Source: Solirubrobacterales bacterium (GTDB taxonomy: Bacteria; Actinomycetota; Thermoleophilia; Solirubrobacterales; Solirubrobacteraceae). Taken from it: DNA of 48,959 bases. Below the pieces are notes generated by a model. That model did not search any database. It had not been told where the DNA came from and saw only the letters and a list, made by a program, of their open reading frames with translations. The translations under genes were made by a program, and so were the position numbers. Location: contig JAFAXX010000013.1 of the NCBI GenBank assembly GCA_019240655.1, positions 1 to 48,959 on the forward strand. Direction: 5' to 3'. This document shows positions 7,577 through 15,661 of the stretch, piece by piece; the stretch's first letter is position 1; each line of letters starts with the position of its first letter.

Positions 7577-9121
7577 TCAGCCTAGTGACTCGCGCAGGGC
7601 GGCCGGAAGCGCCTCGATCACGTCCCGCGCAATCACACCCTCGGCGCCGATGCGCTGCGCGGTTAGCCGACCCGCCTGGGCGTGGACGAACACCGCGGCG
7701 CAGGCGGCGTGGAACGGGTCCATGCCCTTGGCCAGATAGGCGCCGATCACCCCGGAGAGGACATCGCCGGTCCCGGCCGTGGCCAGCGCGGAGGCTCCCC
7801 CTGAGTTGACGGCGACGCGGCCGTCCGGTGCCGCCACGAGCGTATCGTCGCCCTTCAGCACCACGATCGCGCGCGCCTCGGACGCGGCTCGGCGTGCGCT
7901 CTGCAGCCGCCGGGCGCCGACCGCGCCGCTGTCGGACTCGAGCAGGCGGGCCAGCTCCCCGGCATGGGGAGTCAGCACGGTGGGGCCGGGGCGCTCGGCC
8001 AGCGCCGCGAGCCGGCCGGCGTGGGCATTGAGTCCGTCGGCGTCGAGCAGCAGCGGGAGCCGAACCCGCCGGGCCAGCGCGCGCGCAAGCTCGAAGGCGC
8101 CGTCGGCGCGCCCCAGCCCGGGCCCGAGAACGAGCGCGTCGGAGCGCTCGGCGCGCTCGAGCACGGTGTCGAGGCCGTCGGCGGCGAGCGATCCCCCGAT
8201 GTCGGGCAGCCGCACCGTCATCACCTCGAGCAGGCGCAGCTCGAAGATGTGGTTGAGCGACGCGGGGACGAACGCGGTGACGTAGCCGGCGCCGGCGCGC
8301 ATGGCCGACTCCGACGCCATGCACGGGGCGCCGGTCAGCCCGGTCGAGCCGCCGCACACGAGCACGCTGCCGGCGGCGAACTTCGTCGACTCGCGCCCGC
8401 GCCGGGGGATCCCCGCGGTCACCCGGCGGCTGATCAAGCCGATGCCCGGGTCTCCCGGCCCGCCCGGCGGGATGCCGATGTCGACCACCTGCACTTCCCC
8501 CGCGCACGCCTTCCCCGGCGCGATCCACAGCCCCGGCTTGGCGGCGTGAAACGTCGCCGTGGCGCGGGCGCGGACCGCGGCGCCGTCCACCTCGCCTGTC
8601 GATGCGTTGACGCCGCTGGGAACGTCGCAGGCGACGACCACCGGCTCGCCGGGGCCTTCACCGGAGCCGGACCTGGCGTTGATCGCCTCGATCGCGCCGG
8701 CCGCCGGACCACGCGGCTCGCCTTCAAAGCCGGTCCCCAGGATCGCGTCCACGATCACCGCGGCGCCGTCCAGCTTCGAGGCCTCGAAGGGCTCCGGCGC
8801 GGCGCCGGGCAGGCGCTCCGCGTTCGACCGCGCGTCTCCGCGGAGCTCCGCCACCGGGCCGAGGCTGAGCACCCGCACCTCGCGACCGCGCTCGCGAAGC
8901 CGCCGGGCGGTGACGTAGCCATCGCCGCCGTTGTTGCCCTTGCCGCACACCACGGCGACCGGCCCCGACGGCGCCAGCCGCGCCACCAGCGCGGCCAGGC
9001 CCGCGCCCGCCCGCTCCATCAGGTATGCCCCGGGCACGCCGAGCGAGTCGATCGTCCACTGGTCGAGCGCCCGCTGCTCGGCGGCGTCCGGAAGCGGCTC
9101 GAGCCACTCGGGCAGCGTCAT
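7577..9121 (-). CDS. nnr: Bifunctional NAD(P)H-hydrate epimerase/dehydratase
   Basis: The 514-residue protein joins two repair domains. The N-terminal epimerase (about 1-215) has the dinucleotide/K+-site motif CGKGNNGGDGYVTARRL. The C-terminal dehydratase (about 225-514) has the ribokinase-like ATP/ADP site with NSGGASALATAGTGDVLSG. Together they convert damaged NAD(P)H hydrates (both epimers) back to NAD(P)H using ATP or ADP. The ATG at 9121 overlaps the acpS stop (ATGA 9118-9121), which fixes the start; the longer in-frame N-terminus is antisense-like GC-rich sequence from acpS. Confidence 0.95.
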   Translation of the reverse strand: MTLPEWLEPLPDAAEQRALDQWTIDSLGVPGAYLMERAGAGLAALVARLAPSGPVAVVCGKGNNGGDGYVTARRLRERGREVRVLSLGPVAELRGDARSNAERLPGAAPEPFEASKLDGAAVIVDAILGTGFEGEPRGPAAGAIEAINARSGSGEGPGEPVVVACDVPSGVNASTGEVDGAAVRARATATFHAAKPGLWIAPGKACAGEVQVVDIGIPPGGPGDPGIGLISRRVTAGIPRRGRESTKFAAGSVLVCGGSTGLTGAPCMASESAMRAGAGYVTAFVPASLNHIFELRLLEVMTVRLPDIGGSLAADGLDTVLERAERSDALVLGPGLGRADGAFELARALARRVRLPLLLDADGLNAHAGRLAALAERPGPTVLTPHAGELARLLESDSGAVGARRLQSARRAASEARAIVVLKGDDTLVAAPDGRVAVNSGGASALATAGTGDVLSGVIGAYLAKGMDPFHAACAAVFVHAQAGRLTAQRIGAEGVIARDVIEALPAALRESLG

Positions 9122-9498
9122 GACAGCGCGGCGACCGCCGCCGCCTCTCGGCGTGTGTGGGTCAGCGAAATGCTGACCTCGACCCCGAGCGCCGCGGCGC
9201 GCTCTGCCACCGCGCCGTGAAGGCGGAGCTCGGGCGGGCCGTGGTGGCCGAGGACCTCGATGTCCAGGAAGTTCCACGCCTCGAGCGCGAGCGCCTTGGC
9301 GACCGCCTCCTTGGCGCAGAACCGCGCCGCCAGGTGCTGTCCCGGACGGGCGTGGGAGCCGGCGTAGGCCCGCTCGGCCTCGGTGAACAGCCGCTCGGCG
9401 AGCCGCGGCCGGCGCTCGAGCGCCCGTTCCAGTCGCTCGATCTCGAGCAGGTCGATGCCCACCCCGCGGAGGCCGGCATCGATCCCCGGGCCGGTCAC
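9118..9498 (-). CDS. acpS: Holo-[acyl-carrier-protein] synthase
   Basis: The 126-residue protein is a typical AcpS-type phosphopantetheinyl transferase. Metal-binding Asp16 lies in GVGIDLLEIER, Glu64 in FCAKEAVAKAL, and the C-terminal motif is SLTHTRREAAA. It moves 4'-phosphopantetheine from CoA onto acyl carrier protein. It overlaps glmS upstream (ATGA 9495-9498) and nnr downstream (ATGA 9118-9121), so the three are tightly coupled. Confidence 0.95.
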   Translation of the reverse strand: MTGPGIDAGLRGVGIDLLEIERLERALERRPRLAERLFTEAERAYAGSHARPGQHLAARFCAKEAVAKALALEAWNFLDIEVLGHHGPPELRLHGAVAERAAALGVEVSISLTHTRREAAAVAALS

Positions 9499-11372
9499 TC
9501 CACGGTCACCGTCTTGGCCAGGTTCCGGGGTTGGTCCACGTTGAGGCCGCGTTCACGCGCGATGTGGTAGGCAAGCAGCTGCAGCGGGATCACCGCAAGC
9601 AGCGGCGCGAGCATCCAGTGCGTGCGCGGTACGGTGATCACGTCGTCGGCGTGCTCGGCGATCCGCTCGTCGCCCGCGCTCGCCACCGCGATCACCTTGG
9701 CCTTGCGAGCGCGGACCTCCTGGATATTCGAGATCACCTTCTCGAGCACCGGGGAATCCGTGGCGGTCACCACCACCGGGGTCGAGTCGTCGAGCAGCGC
9801 GATCGGCCCGTGCTTCATCTCTCCGGCGGCATACGCGTCGGTGGCGATGTAGGAGATCTCTTTCAGCTTGAGCGCGCCCTCTAGCGCCACCGGCACCCCA
9901 ACGTGGCGGCCGAGGTAGAGGAAGAAGTCGGCTCGGTGGTGCTGGCGCGCGATCCGCTTCAGGTCATCGCCGCCGTCTTCGAGCATCTCGCTGATCAGCT
10001 GCGGCAGATGCCGGAGCGAGGCGATCGTGTCGGCCAGCGCATCGTGAGCGAGCGTGCCCCGCAGCTCGGCCAGCCGCAGCGCCAACAGGTACATCGCCAC
10101 CACCTGACTGACGAATGTCTTCGTGGCCGCAACCCCGATCTCGAGCCCGGCGCGGGTGTAGAGCACCGCGTCGGCCTCGCGGGTGGCCTGCGAGCCCATG
10201 ATGTTGGTGATCGCCAGAACCGCGGCCCCGCGCGCGGCGGCCGTGCGCATCGCCGCCAGGGTGTCGGCTGTCTCACCTGACTGCGAGATGCCGATGACCA
10301 GGTCCTCGGGGCCGACCACGGGGTTGCGATAGCGGTATTCGGAGGCGATCTCGACGTCCACCGGCACCCGCGACCACTCCTCGATCGCGTAGCGGCCGAT
10401 CAGGCCGGCGTGGTATGAGGTGCCGCAGGCCACCACGACCACTCGCCGGATCCGGCGCAGCAGCTCGTCGGTGATCGCGCCGAGGTCGCCGAGGTCGATC
10501 CCGACTCCGTGGGCGGCTCGCTCGCCGATCGTCTCGGCCACCGCGTCGGCCTGCTCGTGGATCTCCTTGAGCATGAACGTCTCATAGCCCTGCTTCTCCG
10601 CCGTCTCGGTGTCCCAGTCGATCTCTACCACCTCACGCTCGAGCCGGCGGCCGGACGCGGTGAGGAACTCGGTGCCGGCGGGGCGAACGACGACGATCTC
10701 GTCGTTCTCGATGAACTGCACGCACTGCGTCTCCCGCAAGAAGGCGGGAATCGCCGAGGCGATGAACTGTTCGCCGTCGCCACGCCCGATGATCAACGGG
10801 CAGTCCTTGCGGGCGCCGACGAGCAGCCCGGGCTCGTCCGCCGACATCGCCACGAACGCGTAGTGGCCACGGAGCTCGGCGTAGGCGGCCCGGACGGCCT
10901 TCACGAGGTCGCCGTGGTAGTGGTCGGCGAGGAGATGGGCGATCACCTCGGCGTCGGTCTCGGACGTGAACACGGCGCCGTCGCCGATCAGTCGCTGCTT
11001 GAGCTCGAGATAGTTCTCGACGATCCCGTTGACCACGATGTGGACCCGGTCTGAGGTGTCGAAGTGCGGATGGGCGTTCTCCTCGGTCACCGGACCGTGG
11101 GTGGCCCACCGGGTGTGTCCGATGCCCGTGCTCGCGGAGGATTCAGGCTCGGCCAGCGCCACGCCGGCGCGGGAACCGAGGCGACCGGGGCTGGCGAGCA
11201 CGGCGCTGCGCAGCGCAGCCAGGTTGCCGACCGCCCGCACGGCGTCGATCCGGTCGCCGTCGAGCACCGAGATGCCGGCGCTGTCATAGCCGCGATACTC
11301 GAGTTTCTCGAGCCCGGCGAGTAGCAGTGGCCCTGGTTCTCTGGGACCGACGTAGCCAACGATTCCACACAT
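9495..11372 (-). CDS. glmS: Glutamine-fructose-6-phosphate aminotransferase (isomerizing)
   Basis: The 625-residue enzyme makes glucosamine-6-phosphate from fructose-6-phosphate and glutamine. The N-terminal glutaminase begins MCGIVGYVG, with Cys2 the nucleophile after Met removal. Two SIS sugar-isomerase domains fill roughly residues 290-610, and the C-terminus ends LNVDQPRNLAKTVTVE as in the family. The ATG at 11372 is fixed by the catalytic Cys; an AGGAG lies 11 nt before it. No glmS ribozyme-like structure was recognised in the 190-nt upstream gap, which instead holds a 41-bp repeat. With glmM next door it feeds UDP-GlcNAc synthesis. Confidence 0.97.
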   Translation of the reverse strand: MCGIVGYVGPREPGPLLLAGLEKLEYRGYDSAGISVLDGDRIDAVRAVGNLAALRSAVLASPGRLGSRAGVALAEPESSASTGIGHTRWATHGPVTEENAHPHFDTSDRVHIVVNGIVENYLELKQRLIGDGAVFTSETDAEVIAHLLADHYHGDLVKAVRAAYAELRGHYAFVAMSADEPGLLVGARKDCPLIIGRGDGEQFIASAIPAFLRETQCVQFIENDEIVVVRPAGTEFLTASGRRLEREVVEIDWDTETAEKQGYETFMLKEIHEQADAVAETIGERAAHGVGIDLGDLGAITDELLRRIRRVVVVACGTSYHAGLIGRYAIEEWSRVPVDVEIASEYRYRNPVVGPEDLVIGISQSGETADTLAAMRTAAARGAAVLAITNIMGSQATREADAVLYTRAGLEIGVAATKTFVSQVVAMYLLALRLAELRGTLAHDALADTIASLRHLPQLISEMLEDGGDDLKRIARQHHRADFFLYLGRHVGVPVALEGALKLKEISYIATDAYAAGEMKHGPIALLDDSTPVVVTATDSPVLEKVISNIQEVRARKAKVIAVASAGDERIAEHADDVITVPRTHWMLAPLLAVIPLQLLAYHIARERGLNVDQPRNLAKTVTVE

Positions 11373-11477
11373 GCGCCCTATATCTCCTGTATCGGGGTCG
11401 AGCCGCAACGGCGGCCCGCGCTCGCCGGCCTCGTGCCGGAGAGCGAGCTCCCTATGTTAGCCGGGGGTGCGCTACCA

Positions 11478-11559
11478 GTTCGCCGGGCAAGCACCCGGGT
11501 CCTGCCCGAAGCCTGGTGGTTCGCCGGGTAAGCGCCCGGGTCCGGCCGCGAGCCTTGCG
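11478..11559. repeat. 41-bp tandem duplication between glmM and glmS
   Basis: Two adjacent copies beginning GTTCGCCGGG start at 11478 and 11519. They share most positions, including CCCGGGTCC in the middle. They fill much of the 192-nt gap between the glmM stop and the glmS start. Confidence 0.8.
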
Positions 11560-11564
11560 GATCG

Positions 11565-12893
11565 CTATCGCGTAACCGCGCCCTCGACCACCTCGGTCAA
11601 CCGGCCGCACACCGCCTCGGTCTCGCGCCGGGTCGGCGCCTCGACCATCACCCGGATCAGCGGCTCGGTGCCGGACGCACGCACAAGCACGCGCCCACGG
11701 CCGCGCAGCGAGGCGTCCTCGCGCTCGATCGCGGCCTTGACGCCGGCATCCTCCAGGGCGGCGGCGAGCGCCGCCCGGTCACGGGCGCGGATGTTGACCA
11801 GCCGCTGCGGGAGCTTCGCCATCGCGTCGCGCTCGCTCAGGTCACGGCCACCGAGCGCCTCGAGTGTGAGGAGGGCGCTGGCGATCCCGTCACCGGAGGG
11901 GCCGAAGCCGAGATCGATGATGTGGCCCGACTGCTCGCCCCCGAGCGCCCAGCCTCGCCGGCGCAACTCGTCGAGCACGTAGCGGTCGCCCACCGCGGTG
12001 GTCGCCACCTCGATTCCGGCCGCCGCCATCGCAGAGTGAAAGCCGTAGTTGGTCATCACGGTCACCGCGACCCCGGGGCCCGGGAGCCGATGCTGGCGGC
12101 TCAGATGGATCGCGGCCAGGGCGATGAGCTCGTCGCCATCGACCACAGCACCGGTGCGGTCGAGCGCAAGCACGCGATCGCCGTCGCCGTCGAAGGCAAA
12201 GGCGACGTCATGCGCGCCGGCGCTCATGTGCTCGCGGACGAGCTCGAGGTGGGTAGAGCCGCAGCGGTCGTTGATGTTGCGGCCGTCCGGCTGGTTGGCC
12301 AGCACGGTCACCTCGGCGCCGAGGCGGCGGAAGATCTCGGGCGCGGCGCGGAACGTGGCGCCATTGGCGCAGTCGAGCAGCACCCGGGTGCCGCGGAGCT
12401 CGAGCGCGGCGTAGCGGACGTGGAGCTCGCGCAGGTAGTCCTCGAGCGCTCCGTGCAGGCGCCGGACGCGCCCGATCCGCCCCGGTGCGGCGACCGGCTG
12501 CTCGAGCTGGGCCTCGATCGCGTGCTCGGTGTCGTCGTCGAGCTTGAAGCCGTCGTCGGCGAACAGCTTGATGCCGTTGTCCTCGTAGGGGTTGTGCGAG
12601 GCAGAGATCACCGCGGCCAGATCGAGGCCGTGGCGGCGCACCAACAGGGGGGCGGCCGGCGTCGAGAGCACCCCGGCCACCAGCGCGTCACCGCCGGCCG
12701 CGGTGACGCCCGCGGCGATCGCGGACTCGAGCATCTCGCCGGACTCGCGGGTGTCGCGCACGATCAGCACCTGGGGACGCGCCTTCCCGGCCCGGAGCAC
12801 CGCGGCACGCGCCAGGGACAGCGCGAGGTCCGCGGTCAGGAAGTGGCCCGCGCGACCACGGACGCCGTCCGTGCCGAAGAGCTGGCGCGCCAT
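11565..12893 (-). CDS. glmM: Phosphoglucosamine mutase
   Basis: The 442-residue protein converts glucosamine-6-phosphate to glucosamine-1-phosphate. It has the phosphoserine loop ISASHNPYEDNG with catalytic Ser99, the metal loop FDGDGDR, and the C-terminal phosphate-binding RASGTEPLIRVMVEA. It starts MARQLFGTDGVRG as usual. It follows rpsI by 22 nt and probably shares its transcript. This ribosomal protein to amino-sugar arrangement is conserved in Actinobacteria. Confidence 0.97.
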   Translation of the reverse strand: MARQLFGTDGVRGRAGHFLTADLALSLARAAVLRAGKARPQVLIVRDTRESGEMLESAIAAGVTAAGGDALVAGVLSTPAAPLLVRRHGLDLAAVISASHNPYEDNGIKLFADDGFKLDDDTEHAIEAQLEQPVAAPGRIGRVRRLHGALEDYLRELHVRYAALELRGTRVLLDCANGATFRAAPEIFRRLGAEVTVLANQPDGRNINDRCGSTHLELVREHMSAGAHDVAFAFDGDGDRVLALDRTGAVVDGDELIALAAIHLSRQHRLPGPGVAVTVMTNYGFHSAMAAAGIEVATTAVGDRYVLDELRRRGWALGGEQSGHIIDLGFGPSGDGIASALLTLEALGGRDLSERDAMAKLPQRLVNIRARDRAALAAALEDAGVKAAIEREDASLRGRGRVLVRASGTEPLIRVMVEAPTRRETEAVCGRLTEVVEGAVTR

Positions 12894-12915
12894 CGCAGGG
12901 ATCGCGTCGCAGCGC

Positions 12916-13806
12916 TCAGCGCTTGGAGAACTGCGGCCGCTTGCGCGCCTTCTTCAAACCGGCCTTCTTGCGCTCCTTGACGCGCGGGTCACGGGTGAGA
13001 AAGCCGCGCCGCTTGAGCTCGCCGCGGAGGTTGGGATCGGCCACGATCAGCGCCCGCGAGATGCCGTGCCGGAGCGCGCCCGCCTGTGCGGCCACGCCGC
13101 CGCCGTGCATCCGCGCCACCACGTCCATCCGGGCGTCGAACCCGACCGTCTCGAGTGGCTGACGGATCATGCGCTGCAGCGGCTCACGCGGAAAGACGGT
13201 CTCGAGCGCCCTGCCGTTGATCGCGTAGCTGCCGCTGCCGGGCTTCAGCACCACCCGCGCGACCGCGGTCTTGCGCTTGCCGGTCGCGGTGTAGCGCGCG
13301 CCAGCGGCCAGATCGATGGTCGCGTCGGCGATCGGCATCGGGGTGTCCTCGGCCTCCTCGGCGGCGAGTGCGGCCGCCGCCTCGGCCTCGGCCTCGGCCG
13401 CCGCCTGCGCCTCGGCGTCGAGGAACTGCTCGCCCTCGGGAACGATGTCCGGGATCAGGTCGGCGCCCGGGATCTCGGGCTTCTCGCGGGGAGCGAGCTC
13501 GACCTCTTCGAGGTCCTCGTCCGCCGACGGCGCCGCGGCCGGCTGGGCCTGGAGCGGCTCGGCGGCCTCGGCAGCGGGCGCTGCCGGCAGCGCCTCGGGA
13601 GGGCTCACCGGGGCCGGCTCGGTCCCGGCGGGAGTCGCCGGCGGCGCCTCCGGGGGGCTCACCGGGGCCGGCTCGGTCCCGGCGGGCTCCTCGCCCGCGC
13701 CGGCTGGATCCTCCACCGGGGCTCGCCCGGTCCCGGCGGGCTGCTCGCCCACGCCGGCCGGATCCTCCGCGGGTCGTGCCTGGTCGTCCTCGGGGTACTC
13801 GGTCAC
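12916..13806 (-). CDS. rpsI: Ribosomal protein uS9 with a long N-terminal extension
   Basis: The last 127 residues (about 170-296) are an ordinary S9: [12 protein letters not shown], the GGG-rich [21 protein letters not shown] and the basic tail RKRPQFSKR that reaches the ribosomal P site. In front lies a 169-residue extension rich in Pro, Ala and Glu. It includes four consecutive 18-residue units (14-85) based on [18 protein letters not shown], followed by an acidic Ala/Glu-rich helix-like stretch. S9 is normally about 130-170 residues, so this is unusually long. The GTG at 13806 overlaps the rplM stop (GTGA 13803-13806), supporting translation of the whole extension. Confidence 0.93.
   Translation of the reverse strand: MTEYPEDDQARPAEDPAGVGEQPAGTGRAPVEDPAGAGEEPAGTEPAPVSPPEAPPATPAGTEPAPVSPPEALPAAPAAEAAEPLQAQPAAAPSADEDLEEVELAPREKPEIPGADLIPDIVPEGEQFLDAEAQAAAEAEAEAAAALAAEEAEDTPMPIADATIDLAAGARYTATGKRKTAVARVVLKPGSGSYAINGRALETVFPREPLQRMIRQPLETVGFDARMDVVARMHGGGVAAQAGALRHGISRALIVADPNLRGELKRRGFLTRDPRVKERKKAGLKKARKRPQFSKR
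13552..13767. repeat. In-frame 54-bp repeats in the rpsI extension
   Basis: Four diverged 54-bp (18-codon) units encode residues 14-85 of the S9 extension. The clearest pair shares GGCTCACCGGGGCCGGCTCG at 13602 and 13656 on the plus strand. Confidence 0.8.
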
Positions 13807-14237
13807 TGCTCGATCTCCATGGGTTGCGGCTGCTGGGCGGCGTGCGGATGCTCCGGCCCGGCGTACACCTTGAGCTTGGTCAGTTGCTTACGAGCCAGCC
13901 GATTGCGGGGCATCATGCCCTTGACCGCGAGGCGGATGACCTCCTCGGGGCGTCGCTCGAGCATGTCGCTCAGACTGCGGGACTTGAGCCCGCCGGGGTA
14001 GCCGGAGTGCCGGTAGTAGCGCTTGTCGTTGCGCTTGTTGCCGGTGACCGCGATCTTCTCGGCGTTGACGACGACGACGAAGTCGCCGGTGTCGACGTGC
14101 GGGGTGTACGCGGGCTTGCGCTTGCCGCGCAGCGCGTCGGCGATCTGGGTCGCCAGGCGACCGAGCGTCTTGCCCGACGCATCGACGACCAGCCAGTTGC
14201 GTTCACGCTCTGCAGGTGTGGCTACGTAGGTCTTCAT
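13803..14237 (-). CDS. rplM: Ribosomal protein uL13
   Basis: The 144-residue protein (from [20 protein letters not shown]) is a standard L13 of the large subunit, with [31 protein letters not shown] and the [12 protein letters not shown] signature. A GTG three codons upstream is an alternative. It heads the ribosomal/amino-sugar block. A strong hairpin (14249-14271) lies just 11 nt before the ATG and no clear Shine-Dalgarno is seen, which suggests leader-level control. Confidence 0.96.
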   Translation of the reverse strand: MKTYVATPAERERNWLVVDASGKTLGRLATQIADALRGKRKPAYTPHVDTGDFVVVVNAEKIAVTGNKRNDKRYYRHSGYPGGLKSRSLSDMLERRPEEVIRLAVKGMMPRNRLARKQLTKLKVYAGPEHPHAAQQPQPMEIEQ

Positions 14238-14248
14238 GGCACGCACAA

Positions 14249-14271
14249 AGCCGCGCGGCGCTCGCGCGGCT
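14249..14271 (-). promoter_or_regulatory. Hairpin in the rplM leader
   Basis: AGCCGCGC and GCGCGGCT form a perfect 8-bp stem around a 7-nt loop. On the minus strand TTTGTG follows directly, then the start of rplM. It could be an attenuator, a protein-binding leader or a ribosome-site blocker. Confidence 0.55.
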
Positions 14272-14320
14272 TACGCCAATGATAGGCGATCGCGCACGCG
14301 ACACCATGCTACGCGCGGCG

Positions 14321-14326
14321 TAGGCT
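14321..14326 (+). promoter_or_regulatory. Candidate -10 (TAGGCT) for the NUDIX gene, leaderless type
   Basis: TAGGCT ends 7 nt before the GTG at 14334, with no Shine-Dalgarno between them. Confidence 0.45.
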
Positions 14327-14333
14327 GCGATTT

Positions 14334-14807
14334 GTGAGCCTCCCGCTCGGACTCCGCCGGCTCGCCTACCGGACCGCTCACCGGGCGCTGCGCGGCTATT
14401 GGTTCCTGCGCCGGCCCGAGGTCGACGGCGTCAAGTGCGTGCTCACCAGGGGCGAGCTGATTTTGCTCGTGCGCCACACCTACGGACGGCGCGAGTGGGA
14501 CCTGCCGGGCGGCGCGGTGAAGCGCGGCGAGCGACCGGTCGACGCGGCCGAGCGGGAGATGAGCGAGGAGCTAGGCGTCGAGATCCGCAACTGGGTCGCG
14601 CTCGGAGCCGTGCACGCGCGGGCCTACCACCGGCGCGACCGGTTGCACTGCTTCCAGGCCGAGCTCGCCGATCCGCGCCTGACCGTCGACGGCGCGGAGC
14701 TCGCGGCGGTGAGGTGGTTCGGCGCGAGGGAGCTGCCGGCGGACGTGAGCGGCCACGTTCCGGCGGTCCTCGCCCGGGTAGATGGACACCGTGCCCGCGG
14801 AGCTTAG
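14334..14807 (+). CDS. NUDIX hydrolase
   Basis: The 157-residue protein has a complete Nudix box at residues 60-82 (G-x5-E-x7-RE-M-x-EE-L-G-V), the metal-binding helix that cleaves nucleoside diphosphates linked to another group. The N-terminal 25 residues are basic. The substrate cannot be inferred. It starts at GTG 14334, close behind a -10-like hexamer, and is divergent from rplM. A flavin-reductase gene follows 18 nt downstream, probably in the same transcript. Confidence 0.85.
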   Translation: MSLPLGLRRLAYRTAHRALRGYWFLRRPEVDGVKCVLTRGELILLVRHTYGRREWDLPGGAVKRGERPVDAAEREMSEELGVEIRNWVALGAVHARAYHRRDRLHCFQAELADPRLTVDGAELAAVRWFGARELPADVSGHVPAVLARVDGHRARGA

Positions 14808-14825
14808 GATCGGCGGCATTCCGGG

Positions 14826-15320
14826 GTGAGCGCCACCGGCGAGACGTCGTTCGACGAGCTGGTCTCCCAGCTCGACTATTCGATGCTGATCATCACCGCC
14901 GCCGCGGGCGGCGAGCGCTCGGGATGTCTGATCGGCTTCGCCACCCAGGTGTCGATCGACCCTCCGCGCTTTCTCGCCTGCCTCTCGGTCAAGAACCGGA
15001 CCTACCGGGTCGCCCGCAGCGCCGAGGTCCTCGTGGTCCACTTCGTGACCGGGCACGATGGCGAGCTGGCCGAGCTGTTCGGCGGCGAGACCGGCGATGA
15101 GATGGACAAGTTCGAGCGCTGCGCGTGGCACCCGAGTGCCGCGGGCACGCCGGTGCTGGAGCGGCTCCAGAACTGGTTCGCCGGGCGGATCGTCGGTCGT
15201 CACGACTTCGGCGACCACTGGGGCTTCGTGCTCGAGCCGATCGAGGGCGAGGCGGGGCGCAGCGAGGAGACCCTCACCTTCCAGCGGGCGAAGGCGATCG
15301 AGCCCGGCCACGAGGCGTAG
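14826..15320 (+). CDS. FMN-binding flavin reductase-like protein
   Basis: The 164-residue protein matches the flavin reductase-like split-barrel family. YSMLIITAAAGGERSGCLIGFATQVSIDPPRFLACLSV-type sequence covers residues about 18-55, the usual FMN-contact segment. Such proteins reduce flavin with NAD(P)H for a partner monooxygenase or act as FMN oxidoreductases. The start is GTG 14826. The TAG stop lies in the loop of a 7-bp hairpin and is followed by a 21-bp imperfect copy of the same sequence and a terminator-like stem. Confidence 0.8.
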   Translation: MSATGETSFDELVSQLDYSMLIITAAAGGERSGCLIGFATQVSIDPPRFLACLSVKNRTYRVARSAEVLVVHFVTGHDGELAELFGGETGDEMDKFERCAWHPSAAGTPVLERLQNWFAGRIVGRHDFGDHWGFVLEPIEGEAGRSEETLTFQRAKAIEPGHEA

Positions 15321-15346
15321 CGCCTCGGCCACGACCCGTAGCGGGG
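15305..15346. repeat. 21-bp tandem duplication containing the stop codon
   Basis: Two copies starting CGGCCACGA begin at 15305 and 15326 and match at about 16 of 21 positions. The TAG stop of the flavin reductase (15318-15320) is repeated at 15339-15341. Confidence 0.7.
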
Positions 15347-15361
15347 GTCGTGGCGAATTTT
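15329..15361 (+). terminator. Likely intrinsic terminator of the flavin reductase gene
   Basis: A perfect 9-bp stem (CCACGACCC at 15329-15337, GGGTCGTGG at 15345-15353) with a 7-nt loop is followed by CGAATTTT. The T tract is short but the stem is strong. Confidence 0.6.
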
Positions 15362-15385
15362 GTCGGTATGGCCGGACTTTTCCGC

Positions 15386-15467
15386 CACGGCCAGCCCGCG
15401 CCGGCTCGGAGTTCCCGGCCTCGTGGCACGGCCAGCCCGCGCCGGCTCGTAGTTCCCGGACGCTCGG
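15386..15467. repeat. 41-bp tandem duplication
   Basis: Two copies starting CACGGCCAGCCCGCGCCGGC begin at 15386 and 15427 and are nearly identical for the first 31 bases. The period equals that of the glmM-glmS repeat but the sequence differs. Confidence 0.85.
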
Positions 15468-15503
15468 ATCCGCCCCGCTCGCATCCACCCCGCCGCATCC
15501 AGA

Positions 15504-15585
15504 CCGCCACAGCCGGGCCGCCACAGCCAGCCCGCCACAGCCGGGCCGCCACAGCCGGGCCGCCCACGGCCGGGCCGCCCACGAG
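15504..15585. repeat. 14-bp tandem repeat, five to six copies
   Basis: Units of CCGCCACAGCCGGG start at 15504, 15518, 15532, 15546 and 15560 (the last is 15 nt), with a partial copy at 15575. Confidence 0.9.
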
Positions 15586-15661
15586 TCGGCCGCCTCGACG
15601 CTGCGCGTGCCCAGCCGCCTCGCCCCTGCCGACCCGGCTCGGGCCGCGCAGCCCTCCTAGC

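Larger units (their letters stand above)
15321..15661. other. Repeat-filled convergent intergenic region
   Basis: The 341 bp between the flavin reductase and guaA stops hold no convincing gene. They contain the terminator, a 41-bp tandem duplication at 15386-15467, and then a 14-bp repeat from 15504. Apparent open frames here are a product of high GC. Confidence 0.7.

Noticed and set aside
11373-11564. Possible glmS ribozyme or riboswitch upstream of glmS
   Set aside because: The gap holds a 41-bp duplication and no recognisable ribozyme core; glmS ribozymes are mainly known from Firmicutes.
15504-15585. Repeat array considered as a CRISPR
   Set aside because: Units are 14 bp and directly adjacent with no unique spacers, and no cas genes are present.
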